Shown: positions 54,997-63,848, counted from the stretch's first letter. The stretch: DNA of 64,000 bases from Actinobacillus sp. (GCA_020026155.1 JAHHQX010000007.1:40467-104466); one strand, 5' to 3'. Program-made: numbers and translations. The notes: generated by a model from the sequence alone, not told the origin.

Positions 54997-55013
54997 AGTT
55001 AGTTCCTTGCTTA

Positions 55014-55394
55014 TTAAAAATGACTATAAGATTTTTCAACAATAAAGGGTAATAAATTATTTAATAAGATACTTATAAAATAACCAACAAAAAAAACAAT
55101 AGAATTTATTTTAAATAGTTCAAAAAATAAAATAATGAAAGCTACTGTTAATAATAATTTTAATGCTTCACCTATATACAACCGTTTAATATTCATTTTC
55201 TGTGGATTTTTAACAAAGAAAAATAAGGCCACAAAGAACAAAAAAGGAAAAAATGCTGACATAGCACCAACTAAAAAAGATCGCGCCATCTCAACATTTT
55301 GTGTATAGACGAGAAAAAAAATAGATACGAATAAAACTGCCTCAATAGATAGACTAATTTTATACTTTCTCTGCGTTTTTCTTACGATGTTCAT
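55014..55394 (-). CDS. atpI: AtpI, ATP synthase accessory protein
   Basis: 126 residues with four hydrophobic segments, first gene of the atp cluster and of the right size for AtpI. The sequence itself is poorly conserved, so the name rests partly on position. AtpI may help c-ring assembly and Mg uptake. Very A/T-rich compared with the atp structural genes. Confidence 0.85.
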   Translation of the reverse strand: MNIVRKTQRKYKISLSIEAVLFVSIFFLVYTQNVEMARSFLVGAMSAFFPFLFFVALFFFVKNPQKMNIKRLYIGEALKLLLTVAFIILFFELFKINSIVFFVGYFISILLNNLLPFIVEKSYSHF

Positions 55395-55478
55395 CTCACA
55401 ATCAATAATACTATTGGAAATAAATTATTCTATCATAAAGAAAATGAGTTGCATTATAAACGTTTTCAATTTAATAGA

Positions 55479-56117
55479 CTAACGATTTTTTACTAAAATG
55501 AGATGGCGATCACCCATTAATTGTGGAATCTCTAAGCAAATCTTTTCTTCAATTAAAAATTTATCTGAAATTTCCTGAAATTCATCCTCATGGCATTGTC
55601 CTTTCAAGGCATAATATCTGCCTTTTAGATTTGGTAAATGTGCACACCATGTGGTCATATCATTTAAGGATGCAAATGCTCGACTTAAAACTCCATCAAA
55701 TTTCTCCTCTGGATGGTACTCCTCTACTCTACTCAGAATAGGAGTAACATTTTTTAATTCGAGCTCTCGAACCGCATTGTGAATGAACTGAATTCTTTTG
55801 CCTAGGCTATCCAATAAGAAAAATTCTTTCTCTGGATACATGATTGCCAGAGGTAGCCCAGGAAGTCCAGGACCTGTCCCCACATCAATAAATCGTTCAC
55901 CTTGTAAATACGGACCTACCGCTAAGCTATCTAAGATGTGCTTAATAAGCATTTCTTCGGGATCTCGAATAGCGGTTAGGTTATAAGCTTTATTCCATTT
56001 ATTTAATAAACCCACAAGCTTTACGAGCTTCTCTTTTTGAAGACTCGTAAGCTCATATGGACATTGTGGAAGTAATTGCTCTAATTTTTGCAATAATTTT
56101 TCTTCTAATCCTGTCAT
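55479..56117 (-). CDS. rsmG: RsmG (GidB), 16S rRNA m7G527 methyltransferase
   Basis: 212 residues, SAM-dependent methyltransferase: FIDVGTGPGLPGLPLAIMYPE is the SAM site and SRAFASLNDM the conserved RsmG motif. It methylates G527 in 16S rRNA. It begins on the base next to the mnmG stop, so translation is coupled. Confidence 0.96.
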   Translation of the reverse strand: MTGLEEKLLQKLEQLLPQCPYELTSLQKEKLVKLVGLLNKWNKAYNLTAIRDPEEMLIKHILDSLAVGPYLQGERFIDVGTGPGLPGLPLAIMYPEKEFFLLDSLGKRIQFIHNAVRELELKNVTPILSRVEEYHPEEKFDGVLSRAFASLNDMTTWCAHLPNLKGRYYALKGQCHEDEFQEISDKFLIEEKICLEIPQLMGDRHLILVKNR

Positions 56118-58007
56118 CTATTCTCCGCGTTTTAACATACCTTGTTTTTTTAAATTCACCAACAAGATAGAAATTGCCGCAGGTGTTACCCCTGAAATAC
56201 GACTAGCTTGCCCAATCGACACTGGTCGATGTTGCTCTAATTTTAAACGTACTTCATTGGATAATCCAGATACTTGGCTATAATCAAATGAAGATGGAAT
56301 TTCAGTATTTTCATGGCGTTTTTGGCGTGCAATTTCTTCTTGCTGATGCTCAATATAACCTTGATACTTAACCATGATTTCAACCTGATCAGCAACCGCT
56401 TTATCTTCTACCGCTGGCGCAAAGAATTCATGTTGAGTTAATTTCTCGTAAGTCATCTCTGGACGACGCAATAAATCTTCCCCACTTGCCTCACGAGATA
56501 ATGGTGTATTTAACATTTCATTGATAGATGCAAGATGTTCTGAACGTAGATGAATCCAAGTTTCACGTAAACGTTGTTTTTCTAATTCAATTGCATCCAT
56601 TTTCTTATTGAATGCAGTCCAACGTGCATCATCAATTAATCCAAACTCATGTGCAATTGGCGTTAAACGAGCATCCGCATTATCTTCACGTAAAATTAGT
56701 CGATATTCGGCGCGTGATGTAAATAAACGATATGGTTCTTTTGTCCCTAATGTACTTAGGTCATCAACTAGTACACCTAAATAAGCCTGATCGCGACGTG
56801 GATACCATTGTTCTTTATCTTGGACAAAACGACCCGCATTAATTCCCGCAAGCAACCCTTGAGCAGCGGCTTCTTCATATCCGGTTGTACCATTAATTTG
56901 CCCAGCAAAAAATAGACCACGGATCGCTTTAGTTTCCAATGTTGGTTTAAGATCTCTTGGATCAAAATAATCATATTCGATCGCATAGCCTGGACGCACA
57001 ATACGAACATTCTCTAAACCTTTCATTGAATGTACGATCTGCATCTGTACATCAAATGGTAAACTGGTTGAAATCCCATTGGGATAAATTTCATTTGTTG
57101 TCAAACCTTCAGGCTCAAGATAGATCTGATGCGCATTACGGTCGGCAAAACGCACTACTTTATCTTCAATAGAAGGACAATAACGAGGTCCAACGCCTTC
57201 AATAATGCCTGCAAACATTGGGCTTCGATCTAAATTGTTTCGGATCACATCGTGCGTTTTTTCATTTGTATGCGTAATAAAGCAAGAGATCTGACGAGGG
57301 TGTTGATCCACAGATCCCATAAATGAAAATACTGGCGGAATTGGATCACCTGGCTGTTGAGCAAGTTGCGAAAAGTCTATTGTTCTCGCATCTAAACGCG
57401 GTGGAGTACCCGTTTTCAAACGCGCAACACGAAGATCGTAAGATCTTAATTTATCTGCCAGTGCGATAGAAGCAGGATCACCTAAACGTCCTCCCGCATA
57501 GTTTTCTAAGCCAATATGGATCTTGCCACCTAAAAATGTTCCTGCTGTCAAAACAACAGATCGGGATCTAAATTTTAATCCCATTTTTGTAACAACACCC
57601 ACTGCTTGACCATTTTCAATAATAATATCAACAACTTCTTGTTGGAAAATATCAAGGTTTTCTTGTTGTTCAAGCGCCATACGAACAGTTTGACGATAAA
57701 GTGCTTTATCGGCTTGAGCACGAGTTGCGCGGACGGCTGGTCCTTTACTACTATTTAACGTTCTAAATTGGATACCTGCTTTATCAGTCGCAGTTGCCAT
57801 GAGACCACCCATGGCATCAATTTCCTTAACTAAATGTCCTTTCCCAATACCACCTACCGCTGGATTGCATGACATTTGACCAAGAGTGTCAATATTATGA
57901 GTGAGTAGCAGTGTTTTTAAGCCCATTCTTGCTGGAGCAAGTGCTGCTTCAGTTCCTGCATGACCGCCACCAATAACGATGACGTCATAAGTATCTGTAT
58001 AAAACAT
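56118..58007 (-). CDS. mnmG: MnmG (GidA), tRNA U34 carboxymethylaminomethylation enzyme
   Basis: 629 residues from the ATG at 58007, the E. coli length; the upstream GTG-initiated extension is ignored. FAD-binding VIVIGGGHAGTEAA at the N-terminus, CNPAVGGIGKGHLVKEIDA with a catalytic Cys, and PSIEDKVVRF. With MnmE it installs the mnm5/cmnm5 group on wobble uridines, the same nucleotide TusA helps thiolate. It borders oriC and is transcribed away from it. Confidence 0.97.
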   Translation of the reverse strand: MFYTDTYDVIVIGGGHAGTEAALAPARMGLKTLLLTHNIDTLGQMSCNPAVGGIGKGHLVKEIDAMGGLMATATDKAGIQFRTLNSSKGPAVRATRAQADKALYRQTVRMALEQQENLDIFQQEVVDIIIENGQAVGVVTKMGLKFRSRSVVLTAGTFLGGKIHIGLENYAGGRLGDPASIALADKLRSYDLRVARLKTGTPPRLDARTIDFSQLAQQPGDPIPPVFSFMGSVDQHPRQISCFITHTNEKTHDVIRNNLDRSPMFAGIIEGVGPRYCPSIEDKVVRFADRNAHQIYLEPEGLTTNEIYPNGISTSLPFDVQMQIVHSMKGLENVRIVRPGYAIEYDYFDPRDLKPTLETKAIRGLFFAGQINGTTGYEEAAAQGLLAGINAGRFVQDKEQWYPRRDQAYLGVLVDDLSTLGTKEPYRLFTSRAEYRLILREDNADARLTPIAHEFGLIDDARWTAFNKKMDAIELEKQRLRETWIHLRSEHLASINEMLNTPLSREASGEDLLRRPEMTYEKLTQHEFFAPAVEDKAVADQVEIMVKYQGYIEHQQEEIARQKRHENTEIPSSFDYSQVSGLSNEVRLKLEQHRPVSIGQASRISGVTPAAISILLVNLKKQGMLKRGE

Positions 58008-58074
58008 AAATTCCTTCACATAAGAAAAAAATAACGGGACATTCTAACTCAATTAGGATTGAATACCAATCAAG

Positions 58075-58398
58075 AAATGCAAGATCAAAGATCTAAAAAT
58101 AGATCCTTTTGATCGATTGGATCATATAAATAAGATCTTTTTATAAGATCTTTATTATTTTTATTATTAGTAAAGATGATCTCTGTGGATAAGTAAGAAA
58201 ATTTATTTATTTTTAAGATCTTATCTACATTTTTATTTGTTAAGATCTTTTGTTGAAATAGGGGTATAGCTTGTTTGTAAAAGTAAGAAATATCCACAGG
58301 TAAGGGAAGTGAATAGAGTTATTCAAGAGAAATTAAGCACTTTTACGGAAAGAAAAATAGAGTTATCCACAGAAGAAGTGCTTAATAAATGAAAGATC
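58075..58398. other. oriC: Chromosomal replication origin (oriC)
   Basis: The 391-bp gap between mnmG and mioC is the position of oriC in enteric bacteria. It has eleven GATC sites (58083, 58090, 58102, 58111, 58120, 58134, 58147, 58178, 58217, 58244, 58395). Two tandem 13-mers start GATCTTT at 58134 and 58147, next to a run of A/T (unwinding region). DnaA boxes TTATCCACA are at 58184-58192 (minus strand) and 58363-58371 (plus), with near matches at 58290-58298 (ATATCCACA) and 58221-58229 (TTATCTACA). The open frame at 58085-58297 is not a gene. Confidence 0.9.
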
Positions 58399-58854
58399 TT
58401 AATTATCTGACGGGTAATTTAATAGGAAAGAAGGTAGCCATTCCTCGGCAACTGATTCTGGATCCATCGTGGTTGTTACATCAATTTTTACGGGAGAAAC
58501 AATTTCCGTCGCAAAATGATCTTTAAGAATTTGGGTTGCTTTATCAACGGCATGACAGTATGTATCGTAGTTACTATCGCCTAGCCCAACAATGCCAAAT
58601 TTAACATGAGAAAGATCCAAATTCTTATCAATAATAGCTTGAAATAGTGGCAATAAATTATCTGGAATATCGCCAGCACCATAGGTGGAAGTAACAATTA
58701 ACCAATAAGAATAATCCTTTACTTCGTCCAAATTAGGTCCATGAAATATATCCAAGGACACATCTTCATTTTCCAACGATTCACATAAAGCTTCAGCCAC
58801 TTCTTCGGCATTTCCTAAAGTACTGCCAGAAATGATGCAGAGTTTTTTTGTCAT
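58399..58854 (-). CDS. mioC: MioC, flavodoxin-like protein next to oriC
   Basis: 151 residues, flavodoxin fold: FMN phosphate loop SGSTLGNAEEVAEAL, then STYGAGDIPDNL and GLGDSNYDTYC. In E. coli MioC binds FMN and supports biotin synthase in vitro. Transcribed toward oriC as in E. coli. Confidence 0.92.
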   Translation of the reverse strand: MTKKLCIISGSTLGNAEEVAEALCESLENEDVSLDIFHGPNLDEVKDYSYWLIVTSTYGAGDIPDNLLPLFQAIIDKNLDLSHVKFGIVGLGDSNYDTYCHAVDKATQILKDHFATEIVSPVKIDVTTTMDPESVAEEWLPSFLLNYPSDN

Positions 58855-58868
58855 AGAGTTTCCTTAAT

Positions 58869-58899
58869 AAAAAAGCTTAGTTTTATTAACTAAGCTTTT
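58869..58899 (-). terminator. Terminator between zapB and mioC
   Basis: AAAAGCTTAGTT (58871-58882) pairs with AACTAAGCTTTT (58888-58899). On the minus strand it follows the zapB stop and ends in TTTTTTATTA. Confidence 0.85.
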
Positions 58900-58905
58900 G
58901 ATTTA

Positions 58906-59103
58906 TTAAACATTATCAATTCGACCAAGCAATGCTCTTAATCGATCTTGGAAGTCATTGTGTTCAGATTTAAGACTTTCATTTTCTTGTGATAATTGTT
59001 GATTTTTTCCTTTTAATTCTTCAATTTCTAATTGAAGTAATTGGATAGTTTCAACAGCTTCTTTAATCTTACCTTCAAGTTGATCTAAAATTTCAAAAGA
59101 CAT
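58906..59103 (-). CDS. zapB: ZapB, Z-ring associated coiled-coil protein
   Basis: 65 residues, almost entirely heptad repeats (ILDQLEGKIKEAVETIQLLQ through LRALLGRID), matching ZapB in size and character. ZapB links the Z-ring to the Ter macrodomain through ZapA and MatP. The name rests on length and the conserved FEILDQLE start. Confidence 0.85.
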   Translation of the reverse strand: MSFEILDQLEGKIKEAVETIQLLQLEIEELKGKNQQLSQENESLKSEHNDFQDRLRALLGRIDNV

Positions 59104-59286
59104 TTTATTTCCTTATTTATGGTTATGGATAAATATAGCAGTTATTTTACTCTATTTTTGTAACTTTTTGTAACCCCTAACACTTCACTTTTTGAAGTTT
59201 TCAAGAAAAGATAGGGAAAAGAGTGCGATAAAGGAAGGATCCTTTCAAACAAGTGATCTATTTTTTAAAACTAAAAAGGAGATCGT

Positions 59287-60228
59287 ATGATCTATTCGGA
59301 TAATACAGAAAGTATAGGAAAAACTCCTCTTGTTCGTTTACAACATTTTGGACAGCATAACATTCTCGCAAAAATTGAGTCACGTAACCCAAGTTTTAGT
59401 GTGAAATGTCGCGTGGGTGCGAATATGATTTGGCAAGCTGAAAAAGATGGAATTTTAACGAAAGGAAAAGAAATTTTAGAAGCAACAAGTGGTAATACGG
59501 GTGTTGCATTAGCATATGCGGCTGCTGCCAGAGGCTATGCGTTGACCATTGTTATGCCTGAAAATATGAGTAATGAGCGTAAACTCCTTTTGAAGGGGCT
59601 GGGCGTTAATCTTATTCTCACGGAAGCATCATTAGGAATGAAAGGATCTATGCAAAAAGTACAAGAAATTTACGCAACAGATCCTACTCGTTATGTGATG
59701 TTAAATCAGTTTGAAAATCCAGCAAATCCAGATATTCATCGACGTACAACAGGTCCTGAAATTGTTAATGATACGGATGGGAAGATCGATGTGATCGTTG
59801 CCGGTGTAGGTACAGGGGGAACGTTAACAGGAATTGCGACTTATTTGAAAAAAGATCTAAAAAAAGAGGTAATGATTGTAGCAGTAGAGCCGAGTGAATC
59901 CCCAGTAATTACGCAACAGTTAGCTGGAGAAGATCTTAAGCCTGCCCCACACAAGATCCAAGGAATTGGAGCCGGTTTTATTCCTAAAAATTTAGATCTT
60001 TCTTTAATTGATCGTGTGATCTGCGTTACAAGTGACGAAGCACTTGAAACAGCAAGAGATCTTATGAAAAAAGAAGGAATTCTCGCAGGTATTTCATCAG
60101 GAGCCGCTGTTTTTGCAGCAAATAAATTAGCGCAGGATCCGCAATTTAAAGATAAAAATATTGTTGCGATTCTCCCTTCTTCAGCGGAACGTTATTTAAG
60201 TACAGTATTATTTGATCCCTATCGTTAA
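59287..60228 (+). CDS. cysK: CysK, cysteine synthase A (O-acetylserine sulfhydrylase)
   Basis: 313 residues, fold type II PLP enzyme. Lys40 (SFSVKCRVGANM) binds PLP, ATSGNTGVALA is the substrate loop and GVGTGGTLTG the phosphate loop. It makes cysteine from O-acetylserine and sulphide. Sequence is closer to CysK than CysM (IGAGFIPKNLDLSLIDRV). AAAGGAG precedes the ATG. With cysZ, iscS and gshF it links sulphate, cysteine, Fe-S clusters and glutathione. Confidence 0.93.
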   Translation: MIYSDNTESIGKTPLVRLQHFGQHNILAKIESRNPSFSVKCRVGANMIWQAEKDGILTKGKEILEATSGNTGVALAYAAAARGYALTIVMPENMSNERKLLLKGLGVNLILTEASLGMKGSMQKVQEIYATDPTRYVMLNQFENPANPDIHRRTTGPEIVNDTDGKIDVIVAGVGTGGTLTGIATYLKKDLKKEVMIVAVEPSESPVITQQLAGEDLKPAPHKIQGIGAGFIPKNLDLSLIDRVICVTSDEALETARDLMKKEGILAGISSGAAVFAANKLAQDPQFKDKNIVAILPSSAERYLSTVLFDPYR

Positions 60229-60253
60229 ATAGCACATACATCACGTCCATAAT

Positions 60254-60286
60254 AAAAAGAAGCCACTCTAGAATGGCTTCTTTTAT
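60254..60286. terminator. Bidirectional terminator between cysK and sxy
   Basis: AAAAGAAGCCA pairs with TGGCTTCTTTT around a 9-nt loop, flanked by A and T runs, between convergent genes. Confidence 0.9.
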
Positions 60287-60308
60287 CATTGGGGGCTGAG
60301 AGGGAAAA

Positions 60309-60983
60309 TTACTTTCTATTTTTATAGTAATCTTCAAGTAAAAGTGATTTGATAGGCTTCAAATTTTCTTTTTCCAAAGCTTCATTGAGATCCAAGAGAG
60401 CTTTAATACGAGTTTGTTTTGATAAAACATAAGGATGCGTAGCCGCGAGTGCCCCTACTAGTTCCCAATAAATTGTTAGACTGACAGGAATATCTGCTTT
60501 TTTGAGAGCAACGAAACAATCGACAGCCCCTTTTTCTTTAAAAGATTTCACATCATAAACTTTAATTTTTGCCAGTAATCTTTCATGCTTAATGGTTAAA
60601 TTTGAAAGTTCTTTAATACGATTTTTTTTCAATAATTCTTCATCAATATGATGCTGCTTGACCTGATTGATACATTTTAAAATAATATTTTTAAGTTGCT
60701 CATCATCATACATAATGTCTAAGGGAAGCCGATAGTAATGAGTCAAGCTTAAATGTGTTTCATTTGTTTTAGCAAGACAAGAGGCACCCCCCAATTCTTC
60801 CACAATATAGGTTGCGAGTTCGCCTTTTGCCTTTAGGTATAATACATCATTTAAAAATAAGCCAAACATCAGCTTATTTTTAAAAAATCCAAAACCACTG
60901 AATAGATTTTTCGTAGTCACATCGCCTACAAGATTAGATAAACGTTTTTTTAAGATATTTAAATTGTCGGTATACCGATACAT
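60309..60983 (-). CDS. sxy: Sxy (TfoX), competence regulator
   Basis: 224 residues from the ATG at 60983, which has a strong ribosome site AGAGGTGG; the frame is open further up but overlaps the regulatory site. TfoX N-domain (LFSGFGFFKNKLMFGLFLND, LYLKAKGELA) and TfoX C-domain (LSNLTIKHERLLAKIKV, GAVDCFVALKKADIPVSLTIYWELVGAL) are both present. Sxy makes CRP act at CRP-S promoters and is the master switch of natural competence in Haemophilus. A CRP-S-like site lies 89 bp upstream. Confidence 0.92.
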   Translation of the reverse strand: MYRYTDNLNILKKRLSNLVGDVTTKNLFSGFGFFKNKLMFGLFLNDVLYLKAKGELATYIVEELGGASCLAKTNETHLSLTHYYRLPLDIMYDDEQLKNIILKCINQVKQHHIDEELLKKNRIKELSNLTIKHERLLAKIKVYDVKSFKEKGAVDCFVALKKADIPVSLTIYWELVGALAATHPYVLSKQTRIKALLDLNEALEKENLKPIKSLLLEDYYKNRK

Positions 60984-61071
60984 TGCCACCTCTAAAAGTT
61001 TCCAAGTAAAATTATATAACGAGATACCTATTTTATAGTATAAAAATGCATTTTCGGAAAAATATTTCAAA

Positions 61072-61093
61072 AGTTGGGATCCAGATCGCAAAA
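61072..61093 (-). promoter_or_regulatory. CRP-S-like site upstream of sxy
   Basis: On the minus strand the 22-mer starts TTTTGCGATCTGGATC at 61093 and agrees with the CRP-S consensus (TTTTGCGATCTAGATCGCAAAA) at 18 of 22 positions. It has the TGCGA core instead of the TGTGA of ordinary CRP sites. A -10-like TATACT follows at 61043-61038. It suggests cAMP-CRP and Sxy-dependent control of sxy. Confidence 0.75.
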
Positions 61094-61136
61094 AATAGGC
61101 GAAAAAATTAGAATGGGATTAGAAAGGGCATAAATA

Positions 61137-61184
61137 AAAGTGGGCAATATTGAATCACGCCCACTTTTTCAAAAAAATTTATGA
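61137..61184 (+). terminator. Terminator after yfcZ with ACGCCCC-like element, copy 10
   Basis: AAGTGGGC (61137-61144) pairs with GCCCACTT (61159-61166). The right arm begins the element ACGCCCACTTTTTCAA then AAAAATTTATG (61157-61184), with one core change. It lies 9 bp after the yfcZ stop and before the sxy promoter. Confidence 0.65.
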
Positions 61185-61192
61185 TTTTTTAT

Positions 61193-61489
61193 TTAGCGAG
61201 TTGCGAGTTGAAAAATCATAGATTCAGCTTGGCATTCGAAAGTGAAGGTTGCTTTTAAGAGATATTTATCGTCAACGGCGATAATTTCATCGACAACTTC
61301 AAATCCAGAAAAGGCTGCATCTGCGGCTTTCTCTTTTAAATGAGTCAGTACAGATTGAGCTTCTTCTAAGGTAGGGAATGTTTTTTCAATTTGTACACTT
61401 AGATCCGAGTTATCAATTACAGTACCTACGTCTACACAACAACAAGCAGCAACTTCTTGTGCACGGCAACTTAAATTTTTTTCAGCCAT
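61193..61489 (-). CDS. yfcZ: YfcZ/YiiS family protein (DUF406)
   Basis: 98 residues. The N-terminal CRAQEVAACCCVDVGTVID, with four cysteines, and the rest (FPTLEEAQSVLTHLKEKA, FTFECQAESMIFQLATR) fit the small YfcZ/YiiS family. No signal or membrane segment. Function unknown; the cysteine-rich N-terminus could bind metal. The 286 bp upstream, to pckA, show A/T-rich DNA with no site I could identify. Confidence 0.82.
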   Translation of the reverse strand: MAEKNLSCRAQEVAACCCVDVGTVIDNSDLSVQIEKTFPTLEEAQSVLTHLKEKAADAAFSGFEVVDEIIAVDDKYLLKATFTFECQAESMIFQLATR

Positions 61490-61775
61490 ATGTCTTCCTT
61501 TTTATTAAATGATTACTAAAGGCATTCTAGCAAGATTACGGCTATTAAGAAAATAGGATTTTCACGGTTAAAAATAGATAAAAACTACGTATCCTTTTTG
61601 AATGTTAATGGATTGTTTTTCAGATCAATCCGCAATGTTATAAGGTGATTAAAGGAATTCACAAAAATTTAGAAAAACCACAATTTTTTAAGGATTTTTT
61701 TTGTCTTTTATTTTTATTTTATTAGAATGAAAAGCATCCAAATTTTTTAATATTTAATACGATAAGAGGTTGACT

Positions 61776-63398
61776 ATGACTGACTTAAATGTACTTAAAC
61801 AAGACCTAAATAAATTGGGTATCCACGATGTAAAAGAAATTATTTACAACCCAAGTTATGAAAAACTCTTTCAGGATGAAACTAAGCCTGGCTTAGAAGG
61901 TTTTGAAAAAGGCGTAGTAACTAAAACAGGCGCAGTGGCCGTAGATACTGGCGTATTTACTGGACGCTCACCAAAGGACAAATATATCGTTGAAGATGAC
62001 ATTACGCGTGAAACTGTGTGGTGGACAAGTGATGCAGCTAAAAACGATAATAAAAAAATGTCTCAAGAAGTTTGGAATGAATTGAAAAAAATCGTAACGA
62101 CTGAACTATCAGACAAGACATTATATGTAGTAGATGGTTTTTGCGGTGCAAATGAAAATACACGTTTAAAAGTGCGTTTTATTACTGAAGTTGCATGGCA
62201 AGCTCATTTCGTAACGAATATGTTCATTCGTCCAACACAAGAAGAGCTTGTGAACTTCAAACCTGATTTTATCGTAATGAATGGTGCTAAAACGACTAAT
62301 CCAAATTGGAAAGAACAAGGATTACACTCTGAAAACTTTGTTGCATTCAATTTAACAGAACGTATTCAATTAATCGGCGGTACTTGGTACGGTGGTGAAA
62401 TGAAAAAAGGTATGTTCTCAATGATGAACTACTTCTTACCGTTACAAGGTATTGCAGCAATGCACTGCTCTGCAAATGTGGGTAAAGATGGTGATACTGC
62501 GATCTTCTTTGGTTTATCTGGTACAGGTAAAACAACTTTATCAACTGATCCAAAACGTCAACTTATTGGTGATGATGAACACGGTTGGGATGATAACGGA
62601 GTATTTAACTTTGAAGGGGGTTGCTATGCAAAAACAATCAACCTCTCTGCTGAAAATGAACCTGATATCTATGGTGCGATCAAACGCAATGCACTTTTAG
62701 AAAACGTAGTTGTGCTAGAAGATGGTACTGTTGATTTTGCAGATGCATCCAAAACCGAAAATACTCGTGTATCTTATCCTATTTATCATATTGAAAATAT
62801 CGTTAAGCCAGTATCAAAAGCTGGTCCTGCGAAAAAAGTTATTTTCTTAACTGCAGATGCATTTGGTGTATTACCGCCTGTTGCAAAATTAACACCAGAG
62901 CAAACTAAATATTATTTCCTTTCTGGTTTTACTGCTAAATTAGCAGGTACAGAACGCGGTATTACTGAACCAACTCCAACTTTCTCAGCATGTTTTGGTG
63001 AAGCTTTCCTTAGCTTACATCCAACACAATATGCAGAAGTTTTAGTAAAACGCATGAAAGATGCGGGCGCTGAAGCTTATCTTGTGAATACAGGTTGGAA
63101 TGGTACCGGTAAACGAATTTCTATTAAAGATACTCGCGGTATTATCGATGCTATCTTAGATGGGGCTATTGATAAAGCACAAATGACTGAATTACCAATT
63201 TTCAATCTTGCGATTCCAACAGCTTTACCAGGTGTAGATACTAACATCTTAGATCCTCGTAATACTTATGCCGATAAAGCAGAATGGAAAGCAAAAGCTG
63301 AAAAACTAGCAGCATTATTTATCAACAACTTCAAAAAATATGCAACTAATGCAGAAGGTAAAGCACTTATTGCCGCTGGTCCACAATTAGATAAATAA
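61776..63398 (+). CDS. pckA: PckA, ATP-dependent phosphoenolpyruvate carboxykinase
   Basis: 540 residues from the ATG at 61776 (AAGAGG upstream), the E. coli length. P-loop GLSGTGKTTLS, metal-site region GDDEHGWDDNG, and NTGWNGTGKRI. In Pasteurellaceae this enzyme often runs toward oxaloacetate, fixing CO2 for succinate formation under anaerobic growth; in other settings it serves gluconeogenesis. Terminator at 63426. Confidence 0.97.
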   Translation: MTDLNVLKQDLNKLGIHDVKEIIYNPSYEKLFQDETKPGLEGFEKGVVTKTGAVAVDTGVFTGRSPKDKYIVEDDITRETVWWTSDAAKNDNKKMSQEVWNELKKIVTTELSDKTLYVVDGFCGANENTRLKVRFITEVAWQAHFVTNMFIRPTQEELVNFKPDFIVMNGAKTTNPNWKEQGLHSENFVAFNLTERIQLIGGTWYGGEMKKGMFSMMNYFLPLQGIAAMHCSANVGKDGDTAIFFGLSGTGKTTLSTDPKRQLIGDDEHGWDDNGVFNFEGGCYAKTINLSAENEPDIYGAIKRNALLENVVVLEDGTVDFADASKTENTRVSYPIYHIENIVKPVSKAGPAKKVIFLTADAFGVLPPVAKLTPEQTKYYFLSGFTAKLAGTERGITEPTPTFSACFGEAFLSLHPTQYAEVLVKRMKDAGAEAYLVNTGWNGTGKRISIKDTRGIIDAILDGAIDKAQMTELPIFNLAIPTALPGVDTNILDPRNTYADKAEWKAKAEKLAALFINNFKKYATNAEGKALIAAGPQLDK

Positions 63399-63425
63399 AT
63401 TGATATAGAATAAGTTTATTGCAAA

Positions 63426-63452
63426 AAAAGCCCATTTTATGGGCTTTTATTT
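63426..63452 (+). terminator. Terminator after pckA
   Basis: AAAAGCCCAT pairs with ATGGGCTTTT around a 3-nt loop, followed by ATTTTA. Confidence 0.88.
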
Positions 63453-63526
63453 TAACCATATAGAGGTAATAGTATATAATATGATCAATTTTTATATCAA
63501 CTCTACAATAATTAAGGAAAGATAAG

Positions 63527-63841
63527 ATGAAAAAATTGTTACCGATCATATTAGCCGTACTATTAGCAGGTTGTGCAGGTCAAGCTCAACTTGCTAAAAA
63601 AACAGCATTTTCAGTAGGTGCGGATCCTTCAGAAGTTAAAGTATCAAATATTGGACACGGCTTCTTCGAAACTGATTATAATGCCATTATTGATGGGCAA
63701 AAATATAATTGCACCGCAATAGGTGGTAATGTTATGACGTTTGGTATTATTGTTGCACCTCAATGTGTTCCTCTTCACCATGGAAAACGACTCGCCTCTA
63801 ATTCCTGTAATGCTATGTTACGGGCAGCAGGACGTTGTTAG
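63527..63841 (+). CDS. Small lipoprotein of unknown function
   Basis: 104 residues. A lipoprotein signal peptide with lipobox LLAGC (Cys16) indicates lipid attachment; Gly at +2 does not signal retention in the inner membrane. The mature part has four more cysteines, enough for two disulphides in the periplasm, and no family I recognise. AAGGAAAG precedes the ATG; it has its own promoter region after the pckA terminator. Confidence 0.8.
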   Translation: MKKLLPIILAVLLAGCAGQAQLAKKTAFSVGADPSEVKVSNIGHGFFETDYNAIIDGQKYNCTAIGGNVMTFGIIVAPQCVPLHHGKRLASNSCNAMLRAAGRC

Positions 63842-63848
63842 TTTTTTG

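Noticed and set aside
58085..58297. Open frame of 70 codons on the minus strand inside the mnmG-mioC gap
   Set aside because: It lies over the GATC clusters, 13-mers and DnaA boxes of oriC, has Lys/Ile/Asn-rich content typical of A/T-rich noncoding DNA and no ribosome site.
60984..61091. N-terminal extension of Sxy to an upstream start
   Set aside because: It would cover the CRP-S-like site and the -10; homology and the AGAGGTGG ribosome site support the start at 60983.
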